Shown here: piece after piece, positions 35,378 to 43,527 of the stretch
Layout of the letters: every line of letters starts with the position of its first letter
Numbering within the stretch: the first letter of the stretch is position 1
From: JALZOC01 sp038320555
Lineage (GTDB): Bacteria > Acidobacteriota > Vicinamibacteria > Vicinamibacterales > 2-12-FULL-66-21
Assembly (NCBI GenBank): GCA_038320555.1
Contig: JBBQEJ010000002.1
Coordinates: forward strand, 24,303 to 88,302
DNA: 64,000 nucleotides
Direction: 5' to 3'
Notes under the pieces: generated by a model
What the model was told of the DNA's origin: nothing
Database searches by the model: none
What the model saw: the letters and a program-made list of their open reading frames with translations, nothing else
Position numbers and translations under genes: made by a program

Positions 35378-36643
35378 ATGGCTGAAGGACATACGATGGC
35401 AACCGGCTCTGACGCATTGCGGCTGAAGCTCGATGAGACGGGGCGCTCGGGGGCGCGGATCAAGGTGGTTGGAGTTGGCGGCGGGGGAAGCAACGCTGTC
35501 AACCGGATGGTGGCGGCGGGGCTCGACGGCGTCGAGTTCATCATCGCGAACACCGATCGCCAGGCCCTGCATCTCAACGGCGCGCCCAACAAGCTGCAGA
35601 TCGGCGCGAAGCTGACGAAGGGATTGGGCGCCGGCGCCGATCCGAACGTCGGCCGTCAGGCCGCCCTCGAGGATACCGAGAAGCTGATCGAGGCGCTCGA
35701 CGGCGCCGACATGGTGTTCGTCACGACGGGGCTTGGCGGAGGCACCGGCACCGGCGCCGCCCCCGTGATCGCCAGCCTTGCGAGCGAGCTCGGCGCCTTG
35801 ACGATTGCCGTCGTGACCAAACCGTTCAAGTTCGAAGGAAGGAAACGCCAGGTTCAGGCCGAGCAGGGCCTCGAAGAGCTCCGCGACTGCGTCGATACCG
35901 TGATCACGATCCCGAACGAACGGCTGCTCGCGACCATCGCCCGGACCACGTCGCTCACCGACGCGTTCTCGAGTGCGGACGACGTGCTGCGCCAGGCGAT
36001 TCAGGGCATTTCGGATTTGATCCTGGTGCCCGGCCTGATCAACCTGGACTTCGCCGACGTGAAGACCATCATGGCCGGGATGGGTCTCGCGATCATGGGG
36101 ACCGGGCTCTCCGAGGGCGAGGGTCGCGCCATGGCGGCCGCCAACGCCGCAATCTCCAGTCCGCTGCTGGAGGATGCGTCGGTGAAAGGCGCGCGGGGTG
36201 TGATCATCAACGTGACGGGCGGCCCGGACCTGTCGCTCATCGAGGTGAGCGAGGCCTCCGCGGTCATCCAGGAAGCGGCGCACGAAGACGCCAACATCAT
36301 CTTCGGCGCCGTCGTCGATCCGAAGATGGAAGGCCGGGTCAAGATCACGGTGATTGCAACCGGATTCGATCGGCCGGTAGCCGCCAAGACGCCGGCTGCA
36401 TCAGCTGCGCTGACGCCGGTGGACCTGCAATCGTACACGTCGTGGAAGCAGGAAACCGGCGAGCGCGCCGCCGCTGCCGGCGGCTCGCGCATCTCGTTCT
36501 CGCGCCGCGCCGTCCTCGAGCTCCCGCTCTCGCTTCCACAGGCGGCAGACGGCGCGCCGGAACCGTTCGTGGCAGGCGCCGAGTTCGAGCCGGTCTCGCC
36601 GCTCGACGTTCCGGCCTTCCTCAGACGGCAGAGCGAAGGCTGA
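35378..36643 (+). CDS. ftsZ: Cell division GTPase FtsZ
   Basis: 421 residues from ATG 35378, six bases after GGAGG. An upstream ATG at 35345 lacks an SD. Motifs: VVGVGGGGSNAVNRM, the tubulin signature GGGTGTG (120-126), and NLDFADVKTIM (T7 loop with the catalytic Asp). A linker of about 60 residues leads to the C-terminal peptide LDVPAFLRRQSEG, the site that binds FtsA and other partners. It polymerises into the Z ring. It ends the dcw cluster. Confidence 0.98.
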   Translation: MAEGHTMATGSDALRLKLDETGRSGARIKVVGVGGGGSNAVNRMVAAGLDGVEFIIANTDRQALHLNGAPNKLQIGAKLTKGLGAGADPNVGRQAALEDTEKLIEALDGADMVFVTTGLGGGTGTGAAPVIASLASELGALTIAVVTKPFKFEGRKRQVQAEQGLEELRDCVDTVITIPNERLLATIARTTSLTDAFSSADDVLRQAIQGISDLILVPGLINLDFADVKTIMAGMGLAIMGTGLSEGEGRAMAAANAAISSPLLEDASVKGARGVIINVTGGPDLSLIEVSEASAVIQEAAHEDANIIFGAVVDPKMEGRVKITVIATGFDRPVAAKTPAASAALTPVDLQSYTSWKQETGERAAAAGGSRISFSRRAVLELPLSLPQAADGAPEPFVAGAEFEPVSPLDVPAFLRRQSEG

Positions 36644-36854
36644 CGATTGCCGGTTGGCACGGCCTGGTTCACGACGGTGGTTGGCGGGCGTCAGCCGTCC
36701 CATCCCGACGGCGCGACCGCGCGTGGTAGACTAGATATATCCATGGCACGCGGGAGCGGCGGCGTCTGAGCGCCAGTCTGCGCACCGCAGCAGGGCCGTC
36801 GGCGTCACGACGCGGCGTCCGTCGCCGCCCACCGTAAGCTCGTTCCGGCATTCA
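36644..36854. other. Gap after ftsZ, no clear feature
   Basis: This 211-bp GC-rich gap contains GCTGACG (36639-36645) and CGTCAGC (36689-36695), which could close a loose 43-base loop, and an AT-rich patch near 36730-36741. I see no T-run terminator, no convincing promoter and no coding sequence. Confidence 0.4.
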
Positions 36855-38597
36855 ATGAAGAACTGGGAACATCGGGAACGTGCGCGCGACGTGCTCGCGC
36901 GCGAGGTCGGCTACGTGCGCAAGCCGCACGGCGGCCGCCTCCGCGTCGCACTGGCCTTTCCAAACACGTACTACGTCGGCATGTCGAGCCTCGGTTTCCA
37001 GACCGTGTACCGCCTCTTCAACGATCTGGACGACGTGGTGTGCGAGCGGGTGTTCCTGCCCGCGAAGCAGGAGCTGAAGGCGCAACTGGAGTCCGCCACC
37101 CCGCTCTTGACGCTCGAATCGCAAACCCCCGTCGCGGATTTCGACGTGTTCGCGTTTTCCGTGTCGTTCGAGTGGGACTACACGAATGTCGTCACGCTCC
37201 TGCGGCTCGCCGGTCTGCCGCCGCGCGCGGCGGACAGGAATTCGCGGCATCCGCTCGTCGTGATAGGCGGCGCCGTAACCTTCGTGAATCCCGAACCGCT
37301 CGCGATGTTTGCCGACGTGATCGCCGCCGGCGAAGGGGAGCTGCTCGTTCCAACGCTTACGACCACGGTCCATGCCGCCGAGGATCGCGAGGATCTGTTC
37401 CGCCGGCTTACAACGGCACGCGGCTTCTATATTCCGTCGTTCTATGACGTTCACTACGGCGCCGACGGGACCATCGAGGCGTTCGAGCCGAAGAGTGGCA
37501 CCGGCGCGCCACCGGTGGTGAAGAAGGCCGCCGTCAAAAGCATCGATCGCCTGGATCCCCCGGCGACGTCGATCTTCACGCCCGAGACGGAGTTCGGGTC
37601 GCGGTTCCTGATCGAGGTCGTGCGCGGCTGCGCCAACCTGTGTCGCTTCTGCTGGGCCGGCTACAACTATCTGCCCGTGCGCGCCTTTCCGGCTGACCGC
37701 ATCCTCGAGCTTGCCGCACAGGCAAGGCAGTACTCGAACAAGGTCGGCCTCGTCTCGATCGCCTTGTGCGACCATCCGGAAATCGAACGCATCCTGACCG
37801 GCCTGCTCGACATGGGCTACTCGATCAGCCCCGCGTCGCTTCGGCTCGACGACCTTACGGAGCCGATCGTCAGGCTCCTGCGCAAAAGCGGCGAACGGTC
37901 GATCACGATCGCCCCCGAGACCGGATCGGATCGCCTCCGGCGCGTGATCAACAAGACGGTCACCAACGATGAGATTCTGGCGGCAACCGAGCTGATTTTC
38001 GCAAACGGCATCGACAACCTGAAGCTCTACTACATGATCGGGCTGCCGACGGAGACCGATGATGATCTGGCAGCGATTCGAGATCTGACGACCGCGATGC
38101 GCGACGTCATGCTGAAGCACGGCCGCCCCCGCGGCCGACTCGGGCGCATCGTCGGGAGCGTGAACCCCCTCATTCCGAAGCCGGGGACGGCGTACCAACG
38201 GCTGCCGATGGAGGACCCCGCGATCACCGACGCCAAAGGGAAGCGCCTGCGGCAGATGTTGTCGGGGCTCGACAACGTGTATTTCAATATCAAGTCCGAG
38301 CGTCATTCGTATTACCAGGCCCTGCTCTCATTGGGCGATCGCCGCGTGGCTTCCACGATCGAAGCCGCCGAGCGCAACGGCGGCCAGTGGCGCGCGGCCG
38401 TGGCGGAGACCGGTCTCGACGCTGCGTTCTTCATCTTCCGCGACCGGACCCATGATGCGGTGCTCCCGTGGGACATCATCGACGGTGGCATGAAGTCGTC
38501 GTTCTTCCAGGCGGAGTTCGACAAGGGACTCCGCGAGGAATGGACCCTGCCGCCCAAACGCCAGAAGGAAAATGCAAGGTTTCTCCCGGTTCTGTAG
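36855..38597 (+). CDS. B12-binding-domain radical SAM protein (TIGR03960-like)
   Basis: 580 residues. The N-terminal 180 residues have the cobalamin-binding-like segment RVALAFPNTYYVGMSSLGFQTVYRLFN and VVIGGAVTFVNPEPLAMFADVIAAGEGE. The radical SAM cluster ligands are C259-xxx-C263-xx-C266 (VRGCANLCRFCWAGY). TIAPETGSDRLRRVINK and YYMIGLPTETDDD are further SAM-core motifs. The layout fits the family annotated as TIGR03960, whose substrate is not established. It lies alone on the plus strand after ftsZ. The large antisense frame over it is a shadow. Confidence 0.88.
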   Translation: MKNWEHRERARDVLAREVGYVRKPHGGRLRVALAFPNTYYVGMSSLGFQTVYRLFNDLDDVVCERVFLPAKQELKAQLESATPLLTLESQTPVADFDVFAFSVSFEWDYTNVVTLLRLAGLPPRAADRNSRHPLVVIGGAVTFVNPEPLAMFADVIAAGEGELLVPTLTTTVHAAEDREDLFRRLTTARGFYIPSFYDVHYGADGTIEAFEPKSGTGAPPVVKKAAVKSIDRLDPPATSIFTPETEFGSRFLIEVVRGCANLCRFCWAGYNYLPVRAFPADRILELAAQARQYSNKVGLVSIALCDHPEIERILTGLLDMGYSISPASLRLDDLTEPIVRLLRKSGERSITIAPETGSDRLRRVINKTVTNDEILAATELIFANGIDNLKLYYMIGLPTETDDDLAAIRDLTTAMRDVMLKHGRPRGRLGRIVGSVNPLIPKPGTAYQRLPMEDPAITDAKGKRLRQMLSGLDNVYFNIKSERHSYYQALLSLGDRRVASTIEAAERNGGQWRAAVAETGLDAAFFIFRDRTHDAVLPWDIIDGGMKSSFFQAEFDKGLREEWTLPPKRQKENARFLPVL

Positions 38598-38651
38598 CCC
38601 GCGCGTCCCGCCGCGCGAGACGTTCTTCACTACTCCGGGGAAAGCACGGAG

Positions 38652-38954
38652 CTACGACGCGACGGCCGCTTGCGCCTCGTACTCGGCGTACGCCTGCAGG
38701 ATGAGATCGCGAAGGCGGTCCTGCGCCGTGACGTCGCCGATCGGCCGCAGCAGCGAGTAGCTGCGCCGCTCTCCGTTGACCGAGTACTGACGCGCCGGGA
38801 ACGTGACGTTGCGACCATTGCCGGTCTTGCGCTCCCACACCGCAAAGCCGATCAACTTCAAGCCTTCGAGCGGTCCGTGCGTGAAGTGCAGCTCGGCCTC
38901 CGCGAGTTTTCCGGGCGGGTTCCCCTTGTCGTTCGGCACAATCTTGATCGTCAT
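38652..38954 (-). CDS. Conserved-looking small protein of unknown function
   Basis: 100 residues, ATG at 38952-38954 with a GAGGAG Shine-Dalgarno about ten bases upstream. Sequence: MTIKIVPNDKGNPPGKLAEA, then GPLEGLKLIGFAVWERKTGNGRNVTFPARQYSVNGERRSYSLLRP and a helical C-terminus. The pattern of a self-contained beta sheet with a VTFPAR strand, a turn and a final helix (RLRDLILQAYAEYEAQ) is reminiscent of SpoVG-type nucleic-acid-binding proteins. The similarity is by eye and weak. It is transcribed convergently with the radical SAM gene. Good codon usage and SD support it as real. Confidence 0.72.
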   Translation of the reverse strand: MTIKIVPNDKGNPPGKLAEAELHFTHGPLEGLKLIGFAVWERKTGNGRNVTFPARQYSVNGERRSYSLLRPIGDVTAQDRLRDLILQAYAEYEAQAAVAS

Positions 38955-39133
38955 CGTGTCTTCTCCTCTCGGCTGGCGAGTCCGCCGCAGGAAGCGCAAA
39001 GGAGGTGCCGGTCGAAACGGGTCGAACGCTGCGCGCGGATGGTGCTGTGAGGATTGGAGTTGGCGCGCGTCCCCGCGCGACCCGGCGGCAGGTGGCGGCG
39101 GGCGCCCCGGCCAACGGTCAACGGCAGTTGCGA

Positions 39134-39514
39134 TCAGTCGCCGAGAAGGATCACCTGGGCCATCGCAAGCGCGTCGGAATGTGTGATGGTCAGCAGCGAA
39201 GATCGAACACGCAGGCGATCGGCGTGGACCGCGGCCGCGCCATGCAACCGCAGTTGCGGCGGCCCGGAGAAGCGGACGACTTCGATGTCCTTCCAGCGGA
39301 CGCCGCGCGAGTGGCCGGTCCCGAGCGCTTTCATCGCCGCTTCCTTCGCGGCAAACCGTCCGGCGAGGTGGGGAACCGGATTGCGGCGTCGCGTACAATA
39401 GGCGATCTCACCATCGGTGAACACACGGCGCAGAAAGCGGTCGCCGTACCGCTCAAAAGTCGTGGCGATGCGGGGAATATCGGTGGCGTCGAATCCAAGT
39501 CCGAGAATGTTCAT
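39134..39514 (-). CDS. acpS: Holo-[acyl-carrier-protein] synthase
   Basis: 126 residues. MNILGLGFDATDIPRI contains the Mg-binding Asp9. RFAAKEAAMKALGTG contains Glu58 and the CoA-binding lysine region. The end, LLTITHSDALAMAQVIL, is the usual last strand. It transfers 4'-phosphopantetheine from CoA to ACP. The start codon (39512-39514) overlaps by two bases the divergent pgeF start, so no intergenic promoter region exists between them. Confidence 0.95.
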   Translation of the reverse strand: MNILGLGFDATDIPRIATTFERYGDRFLRRVFTDGEIAYCTRRRNPVPHLAGRFAAKEAAMKALGTGHSRGVRWKDIEVVRFSGPPQLRLHGAAAVHADRLRVRSSLLTITHSDALAMAQVILLGD

Positions 39515-40301
39515 GACCTTGCCTCAGCCTAGCGGCGCTTTCGAGTGGACGCAAGCGCCATGGGGCGCCGTCCTGCGGTGCGGACCGCTGGCAGCGCTGG
39601 CAGAGCACTTCTTCACGGCGAACGACTTGACGCTGCGCGGCGATCTCCAGGAATGGAATGCCCTGGCCGGCTATGTCGGGGTCGATCAGACGGACTTCTT
39701 GACTGTGCGCCAGCTCCACGGCGCCGGCGTCGCCGCCGCCTCCAGCGATCGACCCCGCCCCTGGTCTTCCCCCGAAGCCGACGCCATCGTCAGCAACGAT
39801 CCGTCAGCGGCGATCTCGGTGCGCGTGGCCGATTGCGTTCCGATCCTGCTCGCCGACGACACGGGCCGCCGGGTGGCGGCCATCCACGCGGGCTGGCGCG
39901 GCACGGCGAAGCGCGCCGTGATCGCGGGGATCGAGGCGATGCGGGCGCTGTACGGGGTCAGGCCCGAACGGCTCACCGCCGCGGTCGGCCCGTGCATTGG
40001 CCCATGCTGTTACGAAGTGGGCGAAGATGTGCTCGACGGGTTCCGGGCGGCGGGTCACCACCCTCAGATCCTTGACGCGTGGTTTGTGCCGGCGGAAGCC
40101 GGCACGCTCAGGCTGGACCTGTGGCGCGCCACGCGCGACCAGCTCGAGGGCGCAGGGCTGCTATCGCCGAACGTCCATATTTCGGAGCTGTGCACGAAGA
40201 CACACGCGCACGTGTTTCATTCGTATCGGGCACACGGAAAAGCGGCGGGCCGCATGGTGGGCGTGATTCGGCCTAAAGCACTGCTGATTGGCGATTGCTG
40301 A
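39513..40301 (+). CDS. pgeF: Peptidoglycan editing factor / multicopper-type phosphorylase PgeF (YfiH, LACC1 family)
   Basis: 262 residues from ATG 39513; an ATG at 39507 (two residues longer) is possible. QLHGAGV, ADAIVSNDPSAAISVRVADCVPILLADD, VAAIHAGWRGTAKRAV and GPCIGPCCYEVGEDV are the hallmark motifs. The Cys and His residues form the metal and active site. Family members act as purine nucleoside phosphorylases or deaminases, and E. coli YfiH edits UDP-MurNAc-L-Ser errors in peptidoglycan synthesis. The C-terminus LLIGDC-stop is encoded by the first units of a 7-mer repeat. Confidence 0.93.
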   Translation: MTLPQPSGAFEWTQAPWGAVLRCGPLAALAEHFFTANDLTLRGDLQEWNALAGYVGVDQTDFLTVRQLHGAGVAAASSDRPRPWSSPEADAIVSNDPSAAISVRVADCVPILLADDTGRRVAAIHAGWRGTAKRAVIAGIEAMRALYGVRPERLTAAVGPCIGPCCYEVGEDVLDGFRAAGHHPQILDAWFVPAEAGTLRLDLWRATRDQLEGAGLLSPNVHISELCTKTHAHVFHSYRAHGKAAGRMVGVIRPKALLIGDC

Positions 40302-40347
40302 TTGTCGATTCCGATCCCATCAATCAGCATTCAATCAGCGATTTTTT
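40283..40347 (+). terminator. 7-mer inverted repeat acting as probable terminator for pgeF
   Basis: Four 7-mers (GCTGATT, GGCGATT, GCTGATT, GTCGATT) run from 40283 to 40310. The opposite arm carries AATCAGC at 40322-40328 and 40333-40339. GCTGATTG at 40297-40304 pairs perfectly with CAATCAGC at 40321-40328 or 40332-40339. A run of six T follows (40342-40347). The left arm lies in the pgeF C-terminus and the T-run in the rnhA C-terminus, since the two genes converge. Confidence 0.75.
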
Positions 40348-40751
40348 AGCCGCGCCTCGGCTTCATCCATCCCGAGGTTCGAAAGCCGATCGGCTTCCTC
40401 GTTGAATTCGCGGCGGACGTGCTCGAATCTCACATCGTCGAGCTCCGCGACGAGAAGGCGCGCGCGAACGTAAAGCGGCTGTAGTCCGGGGTTCTTGACC
40501 TTGTATTCGCCGCGCATCTGCTTGACCAGCAGTTCCGAGTCGGCGCGAATCTGCACGCGGCTGACGTTATTCTCGACGGCCCACCGCAGCGCCGCCAGAA
40601 GGCCGTTGTATTCGGCCACGTTGTTGGTGGCGATGCCCAGTGGGCCATGCAGTTCGTCGAGGACGGTGCCGTCGGCCGACTGGATGCGGACGCCATACCC
40701 GGCAGGGCCCGGGTTGCCGCGGGCGCCGCCGTCGATATAAGCGACGATCAT
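40335..40751 (-). CDS. rnhA: Ribonuclease HI family protein
   Basis: 138 residues, ATG 40749-40751. AYIDGGARGNPGPAGYGV gives D7, TNNVAEYNGLLAAL gives E47, IRADSELLVKQM gives D71, and FNEEADRLSN supplies the fourth carboxylate. There is no N-terminal hybrid-binding domain. The sequence is of the YpdQ/archaeal-like type more than E. coli RnhA. It cleaves RNA in RNA-DNA hybrids. It is 8 bp downstream of the zinc-ribbon coiled-coil gene, a common pairing. The C-terminus (KNR-stop) is encoded by repeat-derived sequence. Confidence 0.93.
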   Translation of the reverse strand: MIVAYIDGGARGNPGPAGYGVRIQSADGTVLDELHGPLGIATNNVAEYNGLLAALRWAVENNVSRVQIRADSELLVKQMRGEYKVKNPGLQPLYVRARLLVAELDDVRFEHVRREFNEEADRLSNLGMDEAEARLKNR

Positions 40752-40759
40752 TGAGGGAG

Positions 40760-41497
40760 TCAGGAGGGTTGAGCCGCGCCGCCAGGCGCCGCAGCTGGGA
40801 CGAAATAGAGGATCCGCGTGCAGCTGTCGCACTGGTGCAGGCCGTCGTTCCGCCGGACCTCGTTGAACATCTGCGGCCGCAGTCGGACATGGCAGACAGT
40901 GCAGAGGCCGTCGCGCGCTTCGGCCACGGCGACACCTTTGCGCCCATGGGCCACGCGCTCGAAGAGCGAAAGCGCATCGCGCGGCAGCATGGCGACGATC
41001 TCCTTGCGCGCGGCCGTCAGCCGCGCCAGCTCCTGCTCGATCTCCGCACGCTCGGCCTCGAGGATCTTCTGGTCGCGCGCCACGACGGTCTGCTCGGCTT
41101 TGAGCGCTGATTCGGCCGCCTTCAGCTCCGCGGCAAACGTTTCCGCCTGCTCCATGTGCTCGAGCAGTTTGTCTTCGTGAGCTCGCACGTCGTGCTCGGC
41201 AGCGGCCATCTCCTTCTGCATCGCCTGGTATTCCTTGTTGGTCTTGACCTCCATCAATTGCCCTTTGTACTTGGACAACCGGCCCTGGACCGCCGCCAAC
41301 TCTCTTTCGACCTCGCGCCGGGCCGTCTGGCCGGCGGTGATCTGCTCCTTCACGCTCGAGACATGCGCCGTTTTCTCGGCGACCCGTGTTTCCAGCGCCT
41401 GAAGGGCGGCCGGCAGTTCCGCGATGCGACGCCGCGCGCGATCGGCGGCGAGATCAAGGTCCTGAAGCTGGATGAGGTGCTGGAGATCTGGATGCAT
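40760..41497 (-). CDS. Coiled-coil hairpin protein with C4 zinc ribbon (CT398-like)
   Basis: 245 residues, ATG 41495-41497 (MHPDLQHLIQLQDLDLAADRA). Residues about 10-185 form long heptad-patterned helices. KYKGQLMEVKTNKEYQAMQKEM is the conserved turn of this family. The C-terminal zinc ribbon has CTVC and CDSC, 25 residues apart. The Chlamydia homologue CT398 binds sigma-54 and secretion components, but the role elsewhere is unclear. It is likely co-transcribed with rnhA. Confidence 0.88.
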   Translation of the reverse strand: MHPDLQHLIQLQDLDLAADRARRRIAELPAALQALETRVAEKTAHVSSVKEQITAGQTARREVERELAAVQGRLSKYKGQLMEVKTNKEYQAMQKEMAAAEHDVRAHEDKLLEHMEQAETFAAELKAAESALKAEQTVVARDQKILEAERAEIEQELARLTAARKEIVAMLPRDALSLFERVAHGRKGVAVAEARDGLCTVCHVRLRPQMFNEVRRNDGLHQCDSCTRILYFVPAAAPGGAAQPS

Positions 41498-41504
41498 CAA
41501 AAAG

Positions 41505-41618
41505 AATTGCTGATTGGGCACTGCTGATTGTCGATTGCCGCCGCATGCCGATTGTCGATTGGCAACTCCGGCCGATTGCGACCCCCAATCAACAGTCAGC
41601 AATCAACAATCAGCAATT
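41505..41618 (+). repeat. 33-bp imperfect inverted repeat built of 7-mers
   Basis: The left arm 41505-41537 and right arm 41586-41618 pair at 27 of 33 positions. Each arm is made of units such as CTGATTG, TCGATTG and their complements CAATCAG, CAATCAA. The same units form the repeat at 40283. It lies between the zinc-ribbon gene start and the tRNA. Confidence 0.92.
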
Positions 41619-41621
41619 AAA

Positions 41622-41694
41622 TGGGCCCACCAGGATTCGAACCTGGGACAGGCCGGTTATGAGCCGGCGGCTCTGACCGCTGAGCTATGGGCCC
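41622..41694 (-). tRNA. tRNA with CAU anticodon, probably tRNA-Ile2
   Basis: 73 bases folding as a full cloverleaf on the minus strand. The acceptor stem is GGGCCCA-type closed by TGGGCCC. The D arm is TAGCTCAGCGGTCAGAGC, the anticodon loop CTCATAA, and the T arm CCAGGTTCGAATCCTGG. The anticodon is CAU with A37 and A38. The GGGCCC acceptor and CTCATAA loop match the lysidine-modified tRNA-Ile2 of many bacteria better than elongator Met, though Met cannot be excluded. CCA is not encoded. It lies upstream of the zinc-ribbon gene and downstream of rpoD. Confidence 0.93.
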
Positions 41695-41707
41695 GCACGA
41701 AAGTCTA

Positions 41708-41775
41708 AAGGGAAAAGGTAAAAGGGAGAAGGCAAAAGGAATCGTTCCCTTTCGGCCTCTTCCCTTGTCCCTTCA
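41708..41775 (+). repeat. Purine/pyrimidine inverted repeat between tRNA and rpoD
   Basis: A purine-rich arm (about 41709-41740, repeats of AAGGG, AAAAGG) faces a pyrimidine-rich arm (about 41749-41774, ending TTCCCTTGTCCCTT). The arms pair imperfectly. It abuts the 3' end of rpoD on the minus strand and could end its transcript. No coding sequence is seen. Confidence 0.7.
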
Positions 41776-41787
41776 CCGGGTAGCGGA

Positions 41788-43497
41788 TTATGTCCGTCCT
41801 TCCAGGAAGGCGCGGAGCTTCCGGGAGCGCGACGGATGGCGCAGCTTGCGGAGCGCCTTCGCCTCGATCTGCCGGATGCGCTCGCGGGTGACCGCGAAAC
41901 TCTGGCCGACCTCTTCCAGCGTGTGCTCGCTGCCGTCGCCGACGCCAAACCGCATCTTGATCACCTTCTCTTCACGCGGCGTGAGCGTCTTCAACACCGA
42001 GTCGGTCTGTTCCTTCAGGTTCAGATTGATGACCGCGTCCGAGGGGGACACGACCTGCCGATCCTCGATGAAATCGCCAAGATGCGAGTCTTCCTCTTCG
42101 CCGATCGGTGTTTCCAGCGAGATCGGCTCCTGCGCGATCTTGAGGACCTTCCGGACCTTCGAAACCGGGATGTCCATCCGTTTCGCGATCTCCTCGGAGG
42201 TTGGCTCGCGACCGAGCTCCTGCACCAACGCGCGCGAGGTGCGAATCAGCTTGTTGATCGTCTCGATCATGTGAACCGGGATCCGGATGGTTCGGGCCTG
42301 GTCCGCAATCGCACGCGTGATCGCCTGGCGAATCCACCACGTCGCATACGTCGAGAACTTGTACCCGCGGCGGTATTCGAACTTGTCCACCGCCTTCATC
42401 AGCCCGATATTGCCTTCCTGAATCAGGTCGAGGAACTGCAACCCGCGGTTGGTGTACTTCTTCGCGATCGAGACCACGAGCCGGAGGTTGGCTTCGACGA
42501 GCTCCTTCTTGGCCTGTTCCGCCTGGACCTCGCCCCGGGCGATGGTCTCGAGCGTGCGCATCAGCTGGTCCGGCGTCTCTTCGAGCTCGTCGGCCATCGC
42601 CTTGACCTGGACCTTGAGCTCCTTCTGCTGCCTGAGGAGATTCTTCTTGTCGTCCTCCTTCAGGCGGCTCTTCTTGTTCTTCGGGTTGACCTGCCGCTCG
42701 ATGTGATCGATTTGCCGCTTGACGCGCATGACCGCTTCGACCGACTCCTTGATCTGGTCGATCATGCGGCGCTTGATGTTCTCGGTGAACTCGATCTTGC
42801 GGATCAACTTCGAGAGCTCGACGCGCGCCCGCAGCGACTCGCCCCGCACCCGGCGGTACTTGCGCTTGTCGCGGGTCGTCGCCCCTTTCAGCGTCCTGTC
42901 CAGCTTTTCCTTGCACTTCTCGACCGCCTGCCACGCTTTGCGCACGGCCTCGATCTGCCGGACCACCTGCCTCTTGCGGTCGTCGATTTTTTCGTCGGTG
43001 AGCTCTTCGTCCACGAACGTAACGAGTTCGCGGATGCTGCGCTCGTCCGCCTTCAGCGCGTCCCCCATCTGCATGATGGCGCGCGCAATGGTCGGCGTGC
43101 GCGAGATCGACTTGATCACTGCGAGCTTGCCGCGCTCGATCCGCTTGGCGATCTCGACTTCTCCTTCACGCGTGAGGAGAGGGACCGTGCCCATTTCCCG
43201 GAGATACATCCGGACGGGATCGTTCGTCTTGTCGAGCGCCCCAGGCGTGAGATCGAGCTCGAGCTCCTCGGCTCCTTCGCCGGTTCGATCGAGCAGCTTG
43301 TCTTCCCGATATTTCTGCTCCGAATCGACGACTTCAATCCCCGCGCTGCCGAACGTGCTGAAGAGGTCATCGAGCTCATCAGACGACGTGATGTCGGCCG
43401 GGAGCAGTTCGTTGACCTCGTCGTACAGCAGATAGCCTTTTTCCTTGCCGATAGAGATGAGCTGCCTCACCTCATCATATTTTTCTTCGATCGACAA
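41788..43497 (-). CDS. rpoD: RNA polymerase primary sigma factor (sigma-70)
   Basis: 569 residues. TTG 43495-43497 has AGGAGG eight bases upstream. NDPVRMYLREMGTVPLLTREGEVEIAKRIE is region 1.2. A charged non-conserved region spans about 150-320. RLVVSIAKKYTNRGLQFLDLIQEGNIGLMKAVDKFEYRRGYKFSTYATWWIRQAI is region 2. EPISLETPIGEEEDSHLGDFIED is region 3, and LEEVGQSFAVTRERIRQIEAKALRKLRH is region 4.2. It directs RNA polymerase to housekeeping promoters such as the one before mraZ. It follows dnaG by 30 bp as in the macromolecular-synthesis operon, without rpsU. Confidence 0.98.
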   Translation of the reverse strand: MSIEEKYDEVRQLISIGKEKGYLLYDEVNELLPADITSSDELDDLFSTFGSAGIEVVDSEQKYREDKLLDRTGEGAEELELDLTPGALDKTNDPVRMYLREMGTVPLLTREGEVEIAKRIERGKLAVIKSISRTPTIARAIMQMGDALKADERSIRELVTFVDEELTDEKIDDRKRQVVRQIEAVRKAWQAVEKCKEKLDRTLKGATTRDKRKYRRVRGESLRARVELSKLIRKIEFTENIKRRMIDQIKESVEAVMRVKRQIDHIERQVNPKNKKSRLKEDDKKNLLRQQKELKVQVKAMADELEETPDQLMRTLETIARGEVQAEQAKKELVEANLRLVVSIAKKYTNRGLQFLDLIQEGNIGLMKAVDKFEYRRGYKFSTYATWWIRQAITRAIADQARTIRIPVHMIETINKLIRTSRALVQELGREPTSEEIAKRMDIPVSKVRKVLKIAQEPISLETPIGEEEDSHLGDFIEDRQVVSPSDAVINLNLKEQTDSVLKTLTPREEKVIKMRFGVGDGSEHTLEEVGQSFAVTRERIRQIEAKALRKLRHPSRSRKLRAFLEGRT

Positions 43498-43527
43498 CGG
43501 CGTGTCCTCCTACAGCTCCGCGCTTTC

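Noticed and set aside
36644..36854. Cobalamin riboswitch before the B12-binding radical SAM gene
   Set aside because: The 211-bp gap shows no B12-box (GCCACTG-type) or the expected multi-stem layout.
36852..38306. 484-codon minus-strand frame opposite the radical SAM gene
   Set aside because: It is an antisense shadow without motifs. The CxxxCxxC radical SAM frame on the plus strand is clearly the gene.
41505..41618. Possible CRISPR array in the repeat-rich gaps
   Set aside because: Units are 7-10 bases with no spacers of regular length and no cas genes. The structure is a tandem or inverted repeat, not repeat-spacer.
41622..41694. Elongator tRNA-Met identity for the CAU tRNA
   Set aside because: Not fully excluded, but the GGGCCC acceptor stem and CTCATAA anticodon loop fit tRNA-Ile2 better. 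Presence of tilS and a second CAU tRNA elsewhere would settle it.
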